A stretch of DNA of 64,000 bases from Piezodorus guildinii (GCA_023052935.1 CM041298.1:113292977-113356976), one strand, 5' to 3'. Counted from the first letter of the stretch, positions 33,091-43,515 are shown. Made by a program: numbers and translations. Notes: generated by a model not told the origin, from the sequence alone.

Positions 33091-33928
33091 TGAGAATTTA
33101 AAAATAAATAAATTAATGTATAATTTAATAAAATATAAACTATTTTAAATTTTCCTCAAGGGAAAATGTTCCTTTTTATTCTTTGGTTAGTAATGAGGTA
33201 CGGTAAAAAGTTATATAAGGTAATTTTGATGTAAAGGTTTAGTATTATCAAAGCTGTAAGGAGGTATATTAGAAGGAGTGTCGCCCAAAAAGAGAGGCCG
33301 CTAAATCGATAGGGGTGACTGGTTAACCCTGACCTCTCGGTTAACTCTATGCTCGCCACAAGGGTCTCCAGAGTTCACATACATTAGCTACATTTAAGTA
33401 TCTATGTTCATATTACGTATATCGGTGTGCATTGGTTCATGGTATATGAGATGTCCGATGTTTTACACCATAAACATTTTGGTTATAATCAGGTGTAACT
33501 CCACGAATTTTGCCAGAAAATGTCTTTTATGCTCTTCTGTACTGAAGATTTTTTTGGAATTTTTAGAAGCGGGGGAACAATATTAAAAAAAATAAATAGA
33601 GATTTTTTCCCTGAAATATTGCGTTTTAAGAAACTTATAGTTTTTAGATTATCGAAAATACATCATCACTAGAGAAAGCCATTGAGAATACCTGAACAAG
33701 CTAGAACTAAGAAGAATTTATGGATAGTGGCTAAATAGAAGACGTTATAGAGTAATACCCTGGAGAGCGTTTTGAAAAGCATAGCTTTTACCCAATCATT
33801 GTGTAGTAAAATGATTGAAAATGTTGTATAAGTAATGTGATCATGAATCTTTGGTGAGAAATAATTCTTAACACATTTTTCAATAATAAGAAAAAAATAT
33901 TAGTTAAATGCAAGATTTCAGAAAAAAA
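33091..33928. other. AT-rich spacer
   Basis: Nothing recognised. The 33290-33370 patch is less AT-rich. Confidence 0.35.
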
Positions 33929-35040
33929 TCTGTTGCGGGCAACACACGACTTTCACTTACCTCCATTTTTAAAATCAATGAAGGAATTTTCAAATACAGT
34001 TAGAGATAAAAATAAGTGAAACTATTAAGAAATTAATCAAATTGAATTTATATAGAAACATGTGTTTTATTAAAAAATCTATTATATTATTATCTTAAAT
34101 AATCAGTTAGTTTTATCTTCTTTTCATCACTCTCTATTAACTTTTAAAAGCTTGTGTATGAGATGATATTTTTTCTAAAATCTTTAGCTTTCCAACGGTA
34201 TGTCATACATGTATATTACTGCTCTTATGTTCAAAAACATAAAATTGCATTTAAAAATATTTTTTCTGTTTTCTCCTTTAGTTGGGTATCGAATTTATTC
34301 AATTAATATATTTACCTGTTTTTCATCAGCGTTAACAAGATAATCTAGTTATTATTATTGAATCTACAAAATTAAAGGTACTTTAGAGACAGAAAATTTA
34401 AAGTATCAACATTTAAGAACTGTCGGACTATTTTAATCAGAATAAAACTCACATGATATTAAATTCCATTGAATTTTACATCGATATAGCGAGTTTAATC
34501 AAAATCGTCGGAACCGTTTTTGAGAAAATCATAAAAAAGTACAATATGCATGATATAAACTGGCTCTTCCGGTTAGCCGATTTTATTGAAAAAGTTGCTG
34601 TAACATCTCGGACGTACAGTTGTCCTAAATATGAAATTTCAGTTTCGTACGACTTACCGTTTTTACGCTAGAGTTACCACACACACAGACCTTTTTGCGG
34701 CCCTGTCAGACCATTTTAATCAGAATAAAACCTACATGATATTAAAGCCCATTATATTTTACATCGATGTAGCGAGCTTAATCAAAATTTTTGGAACCGT
34801 TTTTGAGAAAATCGAAAAAAGGTGCAAAATGCATGGTATAAAGTGGCTCTTCAGGTAAGCTCATTTTGATGAAAAAGGTTTTGTAAGACACACACACACA
34901 CACACACACACAGACCTTTTTGCGGGACTTGGTTATTTGGACTCAGGGGACCCTAAAACGTGTATTTCCGTTGAAAACTGGAATTCGAAAATTTTCAAGA
35001 TCGCAATACTTCCCCTTACTATATATAGTAAGTGAAAGTA
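33929..35040 (+). mobile_element. Helentron-like element with internal tandem duplication
   Basis: Starts TCTGTTGCGGGCAACACACG with ACTTTCACTTACC; ends CCTTACTATATATAGTAAGT then GAAAGTA. After ACACACAGACCTTTTTGCGG (34678-34700) the sequence jumps back to CCCTGTCAGACCATTTTAAT. The block from that motif to the CA tract (about 34420-34700) is therefore repeated at 34702-34918. This explains the length of 1.1 kb against 0.9 kb. Confidence 0.85.
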
Positions 35041-35394
35041 GCAAATATGAGTTATTTTTTTTCATATTGTTCCACCACTTCAAAAAATTCGAAAAAAAAT
35101 ACTGGGTATAGAGGAGTATAAATGACTTTTTCTAGAAAAAATCGGTGATAGAAATTCATCAAGAAATACATGTTTTGATTTTCTTTCTTCCGCTAAAAAT
35201 TGTTTGTTTTTTTTTAAGAATCATGATGATACTTTTTTCATGCTTTCGATTCCTAAGAATAAGAGAACCTTTTATCGATTTTTTTTTTTTGCCCCATTTG
35301 TTTCTATTATTTTAATATTTGTCAATTAACATAACCACTGTTTCATTTTGTTTTTAATTTCTTTTACTTATCATCTTTATATCACGTAAAAAAA
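35041..35394. other. AT-rich spacer
   Basis: Poly(T) and AT-rich sequence only. Confidence 0.35.
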
Positions 35395-35817
35395 TTCAAG
35401 TATTTAGGTTCTATGATAACAAGAAAAAATGAAATCCAGGAAGAAATAAAGTCCCGGTTAAAGGTGGGAAATGCATGTTATTATTCAGTTGCTAAGTTAC
35501 GTAGCTCACGGCTTCGATCTAAAAACTTAAAGGTTAGAATTTATAAAACTTTATAAAAAATTCCAACGGGTCTTTACGGATGTGAAACGTGGCCGCTTAC
35601 TTTGAAGGATAAACAACGACTAAAGGTTTTCGAAAATAAGGTACTGCGTAAAATGTTTGGTCCGAAGAGAGAGGAAAGCACTGGGGAGTTTATAAGGTTG
35701 CACAACGCGTAACTTGTATCCTGTGAATATAATTGAGTTGACAGCATCGCGGAGACTCAAATGGGCGAGTTAAGTTGTTGGGCTCGATGAGGAGCGGATT
35801 CCGAGAAAGTTGGTAGC
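35395..35817 (+). pseudogene. RTE-1 fragment, heavily decayed
   Basis: Aligns at DNA level with 61750-62200: TTCAAGTATTTAGGTTC, GAAATCCAGGAAGAAATAAA, GGATGTGAAACGTGGCCGC, TTTGGTCCGAAGAGAG, CGCGGAGACTCAAATGGGCG. The protein is broken by many frameshifts. The 3' tail is missing; it is joined to Jockey sequence at about 35818. Confidence 0.8.
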
Positions 35818-36330
35818 GTTATCTGTTAGTTCTGGGTGTGTGGGTCCTTTTCTCGAATGTCAAGCCGAGGTATCTGATTGTGTCTGTCTGTGGAATTTTG
35901 ATATTGTCAAGATACATTGGAGCCTCCAATATATCTCGACTATGTCCAAATCCAATTTGGAGGACAGGTTTCATATAAAAGAACGAAAGTAATATATCGG
36001 GATCTGTCTTGGTTAAGTCGAATTTTCAAAAGTTGCACCATGGAATTCTGTCAGGTGGTGTCATGTCATCGAGGCCTTAGTAGGATTTGAGATGTTTCTT
36101 ATGATTGATGTATCATCCGCGAATGTCGCTGTTGGAGTTTCAGAGGTGATTGGCATGGCGTGTGTGTATATTAATATTATGTAAAGATCTATCGCTAAGA
36201 AAGGACTGAAGGATAAGATAGTAGGTAGGAAAGAATAAAGCCTTTAGTTTAGCTTGAAGAGAAGCCCCTGATGCTAGACCCGATCGAATGCTTCAGCGAC
36301 ATCCAGAAATACTTCAATAATTAAATTACT
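35818..36330 (-). pseudogene. Jockey-type RT palm fragment
   Basis: The minus strand encodes, from about 36320, DVAEAFDRV and HQGLL (motif A), FLPTILSFSPFLA, and further on PTATFADDTSI at about 36105-36140 (motif C, FADD), then SNPTKASMT. Frames are broken and motif B is largely lost. It resembles Jockey-A but carries the palm region that other Jockey-A copies here lack. Confidence 0.75.
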
Positions 36331-37224
36331 TTTAGCCAACTCATTAAAAATAAGGAATCATTAAAAATGCAATTATCGCTAAGGTTTGGCCAAGTAGTAA
36401 AAGGGAATATTGACATTACAGATTAAAGTTGAATACTGTAGGTAATGAACCTTCAGCTCCCAAAACAATCATACTAATTAAATTTTTATCACCAACAAAA
36501 AAAGCCAAATTATCTCTAGTAAATTAATGAATAATTAATTTCCTTCCAAGTAGTTACCAAACGATGAAAATTAAAAAGAAAAAACTCATTAAATATTCAA
36601 TTTTACCAACCTTTGACAAAGCTATTAATCCAGAGGGGTTAACCATTCAGTAATAAAAACGTAATTTGAGGCAAAAAACGTATTTCCTATTGAAAAAGAA
36701 GACAATATCTGCCTTCCTAACGCTATTAATAGACAAAGAACTACTCCAGGGAATCAGACAAAGAAAGAAATGAACGCTTCTAAAACTAGCGATGAAATTA
36801 TATTCTCCGCTTCCAGTTTTAAACCGTGAATCTTATTATTCGGATTCATTTAGGTTTATATAAAAAAAAATAATAATAATAATAATAATAAATAAAAGGA
36901 ATTACTGCGATGTGAAGAGGAAGGGTATAATGAAATGTAACAAAGCGCTTCACAACTCAACGAACTAAGAAGATGCATCTTTTATTTGAATGTGTATAAA
37001 TCATTTCAAACACGTTTATTCTCCGTCTCAGACAAAACAATAATTTTAAATCCATTACCATTATAATTAAGATAATAATTATTATTATCCATTACATTCA
37101 AACAAACTAGTATTACAGGGTGCCCAGCCAATCAGCTCAAAGAGATTCCCTGACTTTTCCCTATTGTGAGAAGTCCTTTACTTGGCCAAATCTCGGTGAA
37201 AATCGACAAAACAAAGATTAATTA
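36331..37224. other. AT-rich spacer with a dispersed repeat end
   Basis: 37118-37200 shares CAATCAGCTCAAAGAGATTC and TGACTTTTCC with 27684-27760. An AAT run lies at 36873-36895. Confidence 0.4.
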
Positions 37225-37226
37225 TA

Positions 37227-38115
37227 TTGGGTTGATGCAAAATTAATGCATGTTTCCTCTATTGCAATATCTTAATTCCAATTGTGTAAACAAAGCTAAT
37301 CCTAACATTGATCATTATTATACCAAAACAAACCTTATCTAATACCCTCTCTTTCACCATGAATTTGTTTAGTAAAATCGTTTTGTTCAGTGTGTTCAAA
37401 GGTCTTGAATCGAAAATGTCAAAGTGCGATTTTCGTCAAATTTATTTTTACGAATTTAAATTAGGGCGCAGCGCTGCGCAAACGGCTCGTAATATTAATG
37501 AAGTGTGGGGTCAGGGAGCTATTAATGAGTGCACGGTGCAGCGTTGGTTCCAGAAGTTTCGCAGAGGAGATTTCGACCTCGAAGACAAGGAAGGTCGGGG
37601 CCGTCATCTTGCTCTGGACAACGACCAGCTGAGGTCAAAAGTGGAAGAAGACCCAACCAAAACCACACGAGAAATGGCGGCGGAACTCGGAACTCAAAAA
37701 TTGCAACGTCTTTGTCCAGCATTGATGAATCGGAAGGGGCCGATCCTGCTCCACGATAACGCCAGACCACACGTTGCACAACCAACGCTTCGACGACTGC
37801 ACGAGTTGGGCTACGAAGTTCTCCAACATCCGCCTTATTCACCTTCACAGACTTCCACTTTTTCAGGCATCTGGACAACTTTTTGAGGGAGAAAAATTTT
37901 CAAAACCAGGACGACATTGAAAATTCTTTTCGTGATTTCATTGAGTCCAGGGATTCGGATTTTTTTTCTGGTGGAATAAGAAAGCTTGTTGAACGTTGGC
38001 AAAAGTGCATTGATTCAGATGGAAATTATTTTGATAAAATATATATGGTTAAAGTAAAGATATGGCGTATTTACAATACCTACTAAAAACCTGCATTAAT
38101 TTTGCATCAACCCAA
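37227..38115 (+). mobile_element. Mariner family 2, internally deleted copy
   Basis: TA duplications at 37225-37226 and 38116-38117. Ends TTGGGTTGATGCAAAATTAA and the inverted TTAATTTTGCATCAACCCAA. Transposase start is best placed at 37416 (MSKCDFRQIYFYEFKLG). DNA-binding part: SAAQTARNIN, TVQRWFQKFRRGDFDLED, TREMAAELGT. A deletion then removes the first catalytic Asp. LLHDNARPHVA (second Asp) and LGYEVLQHPPYSP follow. Near 37846 a short deletion removes the third Asp of SPDLSPTD and shifts the frame. The rest (DFHFFRHLDNFL, IRKLVERWQKCIDSDGNYFD) is readable in the next frame. Two of three catalytic residues are lost, so it is inactive. Confidence 0.93.
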
Positions 38116-38130
38116 TAATTTAAAAAAAAA

Positions 38131-38438
38131 AAAAAAAAAAAAACTTGTACCTCTACAACCTATGTAGGGTCTTGGTCATATGGAGATTCGTACTGTTTCT
38201 AGGCCAACGGCCGTGCAATGAGGTGATTCGGCCGAGATCACGCTCAGCCGCCAGGTTTTTCCCCATTTTTGGGTACCCACTTTATAGAGGCTGGGTCTGC
38301 CCCAGGAGGGTCTCCATACCCCAGCATCGTCCCCCGACTGAAATAACAGAATAAATAATATTCCGTCATAACCGGGATTCGATCCCAGGACCCGGAGCAC
38401 AGCAGACTAGCGCTCTATCCACTAGACCACGCCGCCCC
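38131..38438 (-). mobile_element. SINE-1, full-length, minus strand
   Basis: Read on the minus strand: GGGGGCGGCGTGGTCTAGTG (A box), GGGTCCTGGGATCGAATCCC (B box), then the shared body (TATTTATTCTGTTATTTCAG, GGAGACCCTCCTGGGGCAG, CCGAATCACCTCATTGCACG) and end TAGAGGTACAAG plus about 21 T (the A run at 38120-38140 on the plus strand). It lies immediately beside the mariner end at 38115. Confidence 0.9.
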
Positions 38439-38439
38439 C

Positions 38440-38715
38440 ATTTTTTTTTTTTTTTTTTTTTTAAATAACTCTTTATTAATTCTGGGACAAGTCCCTTCAG
38501 AATAACATAACAGGAAATAAAAAGGTGGACTTAAAACTAGATTCTTAGAGTAAATTACTGAAAAACAGAAAAGAATTAAACTTAAATAAGATGAACAAAT
38601 AAAATAACTTAAAAGCTAAATTACAATAAAAATGTACAAACCAGAAAAGTAAATGTATGTTAACATGAGAACATTAAATAATATAGTGGATGTAATTAGT
38701 TGACCGTTGAGAATT
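38440..38715 (-). mobile_element. CR1/L2-like element, 3' UTR with poly(A)
   Basis: The minus strand has TCTGAAGGGACTTGTCCCAG, AATTAATAAAGAG and an A tail (T run 38440-38462). This matches the 3' UTR at 5560-5640, including ATTTACTCTAAGA. No coding part remains. It is directly adjoined by the Penelope-like terminal repeat. Confidence 0.7.
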
Positions 38716-39115
38716 AATGCAAGGAATTAGTCCGGGTGGCGGTCATTAAATGAAACAACTAAATAGTTTCAACTATTTATTGTTTGCCAACGTTTCGACC
38801 CCCTTTGTTGCTCATCATCAGGGCTAAAAAGATACAAAAGAATACAATTTCAATGACATTACATACAATATTATATAACCTATTTAGCTAGAGAACGTCG
38901 GTATTAAAATATAACAGAAGAACTGTATATGTAAAAAAAAAAAAACTTAATTAAAATACAGTGACTATAGTACAATAATGAAAGTGTTATACAGATAAAA
39001 ATGTTCACTAAACAAAATTTACACAGATATCAATAATTTACACGAAATATGAAACATAAAAATATGAAGTAGAGTGGAGATACGTACCGTATGGTGGGAG
39101 AATGGAAACTAGGTA
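38716..39115 (-). mobile_element. Penelope-like terminal repeat with hammerhead-like motif (sense to the GIY-YIG ORF)
   Basis: The minus strand reads GCCCTGATGATGAGC...GGGTCGAAACGTTGGC at 38782-38824, i.e. CTGATGA and GAAAC with stem II weakened by two changes. The whole segment is an inverted repeat of 40069-40440 over about 370 bases, with few differences. It lies downstream of the GIY-YIG ORF, the expected place for the 3' terminal repeat. Confidence 0.85.
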
Positions 39116-39759
39116 CTGTTAGGTAGATGGAGGGTAGGTAGGATGGAAAATACGTAGGAAAAAAAGTAGAATGGAAAGTACGTACCGATTTAAGGAGAGG
39201 GTCTTACAACAATGACTAAAATTCTTAATACTACCATACAAACAATCAATGAAATTTAACTTATAATTATAATTATGATACAGGATAAAGAAAATCTAAT
39301 TTAATTCTTGAAATATCACCTATATAATAGTAAGAAAAGTGATGGAAGATGTACATGGAGAAAAACTGACTGTACCTCCCAACTTAATTATCCCTAATTC
39401 CGTTAAAGGTATCCAAAGATAACAGGATGGAAAAAATAAAAAGTAAAATAATAATGGAACATTGTAAAATACACTAATTGACAAATCTTACAAGTTGATA
39501 AAAAAGTTAAATAAACATAAATACAAGTTGGAATAAATTGAATAGTGAAGACATTTAGAAAATTTTAAATACATAAACAAAACAAAATAAATACATATAT
39601 AGAATTATATGGATACCTAAAATAGATTTAAAAAAAAAAAAATAATAAATAAATAAAAAAATACATTAAAAAAAAAATAAATAAAAACAAACAAAACAAC
39701 AAACAATAATAATGAAAAACAAAAACAATATGTATAGTGGGATAGACAGAGAGAATGTG
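39116..39759 (-). other. Non-coding interior of the Penelope-like element
   Basis: AT-rich sequence between the GIY-YIG remnant and the terminal repeat, with A-rich tracts at 39630-39720. No frame is recognisable. Confidence 0.5.
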
Positions 39760-40089
39760 TTACTTAATAGTGTTTAATATGTGGCTATATGTGGAGGAAA
39801 TGCATTGTTTATCGGTTTTGTGGTTAACAGGATTGGATTGGAGGTGGATATGGACGGATTCAGCGATTAGTCTTTTCTTATGGTTTGGAACATAATCTAA
39901 AATGGAGCAGTCGTCAAAGTTAAAGGAATGATTGAAATGTATGGAGTGTTCGGAAAGTTTTGAGGCTAGAGGGTTTCGAGAGGATACGGAGAGTTTATGT
40001 TGCGATATTCTCGTTTTTAGGTAATTTTTGGTTTCTCCTACATAGGATACATCACAATCTCCCACCATGCGGTACGTATCTCCACTCTA
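39760..40089 (-). pseudogene. Penelope-like element GIY-YIG endonuclease domain, 5'-truncated
   Basis: A minus-strand frame of 102 codons (ATG at 40068, stop at 39760; still open a few codons upstream as SGDTYR). Residues CDVSYVGETKNYLKTRISQH give the (G)IY..YVG motif with the conserved Arg and His of the GIY-YIG nuclease fold. LSEHSIHFNHSFNFDD and KKRLIAESVHIHL follow, the latter holding the catalytic Glu region typical of Penelope-like nucleases. In intact elements this domain follows a telomerase-like RT and makes the nick for target-primed reverse transcription. The RT is entirely missing: an inverted terminal repeat is fused in its place. Confidence 0.88.
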
Positions 40090-40440
40090 TTTCATATTTT
40101 TATGTTTCATATTTCATGTAAATTATTGATATCTGTGTAAATTTTGTTTAGTGAACATTTTTTTTTTCTGTATAACACTTTCATTATTGTACTATAGTCA
40201 CTGTATTTTAATTAAGTTTTTTTTTACATATACAGTTCTTCTGTTATATTTTAATACCGACGTTCTCTAGCTAAATAGGTTATATAATATTGTATGTAAT
40301 GTCATTGAAATTGTATTCTTTTGTATCTTTTTAGCCCTGATGATGACCCACAAAGGGGGTCGAAACGTTGGCAAACAATAAATAGTTAAAACTATTTAGT
40401 TGTTTCATTTAATGACCGCCACCCGGACTAATTCCTTGCA
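40069..40440 (+). mobile_element. Penelope-like terminal repeat, inverted copy with intact hammerhead-like motif
   Basis: CTGATGA at 40337-40343 and GAAAC at 40362-40366 enclose a perfect stem II, GACCC (40345-40349) with GGGTC (40357-40361), with one extra T after CTGATGA. GTTGGC follows as a possible short stem III. It is in the opposite orientation to the GIY-YIG ORF and ends at CCTTGCA (40440), the same end as in the left copy. Confidence 0.85.
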
Positions 40441-40689
40441 ATAAATAATATAATATATATATATATATACACGAGTATAGATATACACACATAAACATAT
40501 GCATGTATGTATTAAGTTTTTAAAAACAAAGGAAAATAGTATTCTTCTTTAAACATATATATAATTTAATCTTGCATCTTTGAAAAGATAATAATTTCAA
40601 ATATTTGCTGTTGAATTCACCGTTGAAAATGATGATTAAATAAGTAAATCTGTTCTATTATTTATTAGTTGATTATTTTTGAAATTAGC

Positions 40690-40885
40690 ATCTACTTGGG
40701 ATTATTTGGAAATTGGATTGACAGGAAATGGCTAAATAGACGGGATTTAAATGTGAAGAGAGTTTAGGAGTCACGGATATTAGGGGGAATGGAGTTCCAT
40801 AAGGATGCGGATCGGATTAAGAATGATCTGCTATGTTTTTGACCGGCTGCTTTTCTAAGGCAGCGGTAGCTTCAAAAACTAGCTT
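40690..40885 (-). pseudogene. CR1/L2-like non-LTR C-terminal fragment
   Basis: The minus strand reads IRSASLWNSIPPNIRDS, then after one in-frame stop TLFTFKSRLFSHFLSIQF and PNNPK followed by TAG. Nearly the same ending as the copy at 5100-5239 (SIWNSIPSDIR...FHYFLSIQF.NNPD). 5' and 3' parts are missing. Confidence 0.8.
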
Positions 40886-41159
40886 ACTTACTATATTTAG
40901 TCAATATATAAATTATATTTAATGATACCATGGATCTCCTTTCCAAAGGTATTGTGTTTACCAATCCAATAGGTGGCATGCAGGGTAAGATTAAAGTAAA
41001 CAAGATTCAATTAATACGTTATTATAATTATTCACTAACACATATAAATTATATCAACACATTGCCTAGAACTTTGATTGAGAATACTGAGGGACATTTT
41101 CTCTACTACCTTTGCCATACAATATTACAAATAACAATATACCTTTGAAACACTTAACC

Positions 41160-41480
41160 GGCTGGCGAAGGTGAAATCAGTCTTAGGTCCCCTTTCTCGG
41201 CATCATCCTCCAGCTGCTCTCAGAACCCCGACGGCTACCTCCTCTTCTTGTAGGTGGAACCCGACTCACTCTTCTTGAGGATAAGACTTGACTTACTCTT
41301 CGGTTCTCCTCTCTCATTCTCGTCACCTCGGGTGGGCCGAGATGGAAAGTGCCCCGGTTGGCGGTATAGCCTTTGTGCCTTATCTTTTCCCCCATCTTAA
41401 TATTCTTGTTGGCCGCCGCTGGGGGGAAACTACCAGAGGTTTCAGGTACCGCTGGGGGGCCCATACCGATGGGAAATCTA
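41160..41480. other. Unrecognised GC-rich block
   Basis: Clearly richer in G and C than its surroundings. Frames exist on both strands (minus 41183-41464, 93 codons, basic, with EENRRVSQVLSSRRVSRV; plus 41288-41650), but neither shows a known domain. It could be an exon, a promoter-proximal region, or part of an ORF1 from a retroelement. Confidence 0.4.
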
Positions 41481-41700
41481 GGGGGCTAGGTAAACACCTT
41501 TTGATGTTTTGCCGACAAAGGTTCGTTATCATTAATTGTTTAATATTAAAATTATTTAATTATGAACTCCCCTCAGTATCCTCAATGCATTACAGATCTA
41601 TCGAAAGCTGTGGATCGATAGGACGTTATATACAGATCAGAAGGCCGTGAACGGGTGTAACGGAAATGAACAGAAGATTTGAATATAAGGAGATCCGAGA

Positions 41701-41800
41701 TGTAAAACGGTATTTTGGGTGAAAACTGGAATTCGAAAACTTTCACGATCGTTATACTTTCCCGTATTATATATTACATATATAGGTGAGTAAAAGTAAA
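41701..41800 (+). mobile_element. Helentron-like element, 3' end fragment
   Basis: GAAAACTGGAATTCGAAAAC, TTTCACGATCG, then the hairpin variant ending GGTGAGTAAAAGTAAAAA. Confidence 0.7.
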
Positions 41801-42043
41801 AAATAATAATATATAAAATAATATAATAAAAAGTTCGATTATTAAGAGTATTATAAAAAGAGGACAGTAGGAGTATACAAATAGACGAGATCTAGCCATG
41901 GCCCAAACTAAATGGGGCGGAGAAGGCAGCTAAGAAGGAAGTGCTCAGTCAGGCTGACACTTGGAAATAGATTTATAATAATATAACTACTATCAGCTTA
42001 ATTGATCTAAATTTATGTGTTGGAGTCTACACACGTGTGTGTG

Positions 42044-42047
<4 letters not shown>

Positions 42048-42120
<73 letters not shown>
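42048..42120. repeat. TA microsatellite
   Basis: Nearly perfect TA run with one AA interruption. Confidence 0.95.
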
Positions 42121-42121
<1 letters not shown>

Positions 42122-42178
42122 TTTGTTTGATTAGTTCTCGCCTGTTAATAATTTAAGTTTTCTACTGTTATTAGTCTT

Positions 42179-42797
42179 ATGTGTGTGTCTGTGGGTGTGT
42201 GTGTGGTAACTCTCGTGCGTAAACGAAAAGTCCTATGATATGAAACTATAATTTCATATCTAAGACAACTACAAGCCCGAGATGTTATTAAAACTATTTC
42301 ATCAAAATCGGCTAACCGGAAGATCTACTTTATACTATGCATTTTGCACCTTTTGACGGTTTTCTCAAAAACAGCTCAAACGATTTTGATTAAACTCGCT
42401 ATATCGATGTAAAATTTGTTAAGCTTTAATATGATGTAGGTTTTATTCTGACTGAAATAGTGTGACAGGGCTTAAATGCCGATATTTTAAATTGTCTTCA
42501 ACTAAAGTACCTTTAATTTTATATATTTCAAAAAATTAGACATATCAACTTGTCAGCATTGATAAATAACAGCTAAATTTGAAGGTTGAGCGAATTTGAT
42601 AAACAACTTGAGGAGATAAGTGCAAAACAGGAAAAAGAAACAAGGACCTTAACATATTTTAAGTGCTGCCCTCTAGCAGACAGCATTCATAGTCAAAAGG
42701 ACAACGCAATCTAGTGGCAGCCATAGGCAAGGGACTCCCTGTCAAAAATTGCAGGCAATGGCGAAGTATCTGAAAGTCGTGTGTTGTCCGCCCCAGA
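42179..42797 (-). mobile_element. Helentron-like element, 3'-truncated, with a small insertion
   Basis: Minus orientation. It starts inside the TG microsatellite (TCTGTGGGTGTGTGTGTGG), has ACAGGGCTTAAATGCCGATA, and ends GAAAGTCGTGTGTTGTCCGC then CCCAGA. About 125 bases at 42645-42770 are foreign to the family. Confidence 0.75.
42645..42770. mobile_element. Small unclassified insertion, possible MITE
   Basis: Absent from other family copies. Contains GCTGCCCTCTAGCAGACAGC and, inverted and imperfect, CTAGTGGCAGCC. Inverted GCCCTCTAG-type ends recall short arthropod repeats, but the boundaries are uncertain. Confidence 0.4.
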
Positions 42798-42811
42798 TTT
42801 TTTTAATCTTT

Positions 42812-42985
42812 AGTCTTCTAACGTTCCAAGGTATATTCTACGTCTATATTGCTATTCTTATGTTTAGAAAAAAATCTAACCAAAACTATATTCCAGCAGT
42901 TTTTGCATTCAGTTGGTTATGAAATGATCCACATTGTGTATTTATCAGTTTTTCTATCAATGCTAACAATATTCAATGGTTAATT
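42812..42985 (+). mobile_element. Helentron-like element, internal fragment
   Basis: Decayed but in family order: CTTTAG, TTCCAAGGTATATTCTACG, TATATTGCTATTCTTATGTT, TTGGTTATGAAATGATCC, TTATCAGTTTTTCTATCAAT. Confidence 0.5.
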
Positions 42986-43179
42986 TTTCTTTAATTCGTA
43001 AATGTATGTCGTTTGTTTTGAATAACAGAGTTACTTTTTTAATAAAAAATCTGAACTAAGGCATTACAGAGCGGTAAATCTTCCATAAGCCATCAACGCA
43101 ACTGAAACAATGGTGATCTATGGATATTTGAGTTGCGGTCAAAAAAACTTTAGAAAAATGTCAAAAAAAAAAAAAAAAT

Positions 43180-43345
43180 CTATTTACTTACCAACGTTTC
43201 GACTTACTTTGCGGGTATTCATCAGCTGATTCAGGCAAGCCAAGAAGCAAATGCTGAAGCAATAGCAACTTAGGCAGTTGTTTCTTGAATATTACCTGGA
43301 AGCCCTGATGAAGACGTCGACCATTGGTTCATAAATAGTTGTTTT
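43180..43345. mobile_element. Decayed Penelope-like terminal repeats, inverted pair
   Basis: The left part on the minus strand reads CAGCTGATGAATACCCGC then AAAGTAAGTCGAAACGTTGG. The right part on the plus strand reads CCCTGATGAAGACGTCGACC and ends with the CATAAATAGTTGTTTTCAC block seen at 40380. Stem II is poor in both. Confidence 0.6.
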
Positions 43346-43353
43346 CACTCTTT

Positions 43354-43453
<100 letters not shown>

Positions 43454-43515
43454 CGCATTGTTATGCCCGACTCAGGAGCACGGTTGAACCCGCTTAGTTA
43501 ATGCCTTAGTAATAG

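Noticed and set aside
34631..34858. Frames MKFQFRTTYRF / MKFQFHRTYRF recurring in several places, as if a small gene family
   Set aside because: They fall in the same spot of the Helentron-like repeat in every copy, vary in length and break freely; this is repeat DNA without codon constraint.
37522..37878. 118-codon minus frame
   Set aside because: Antisense to mariner family 2 transposase.
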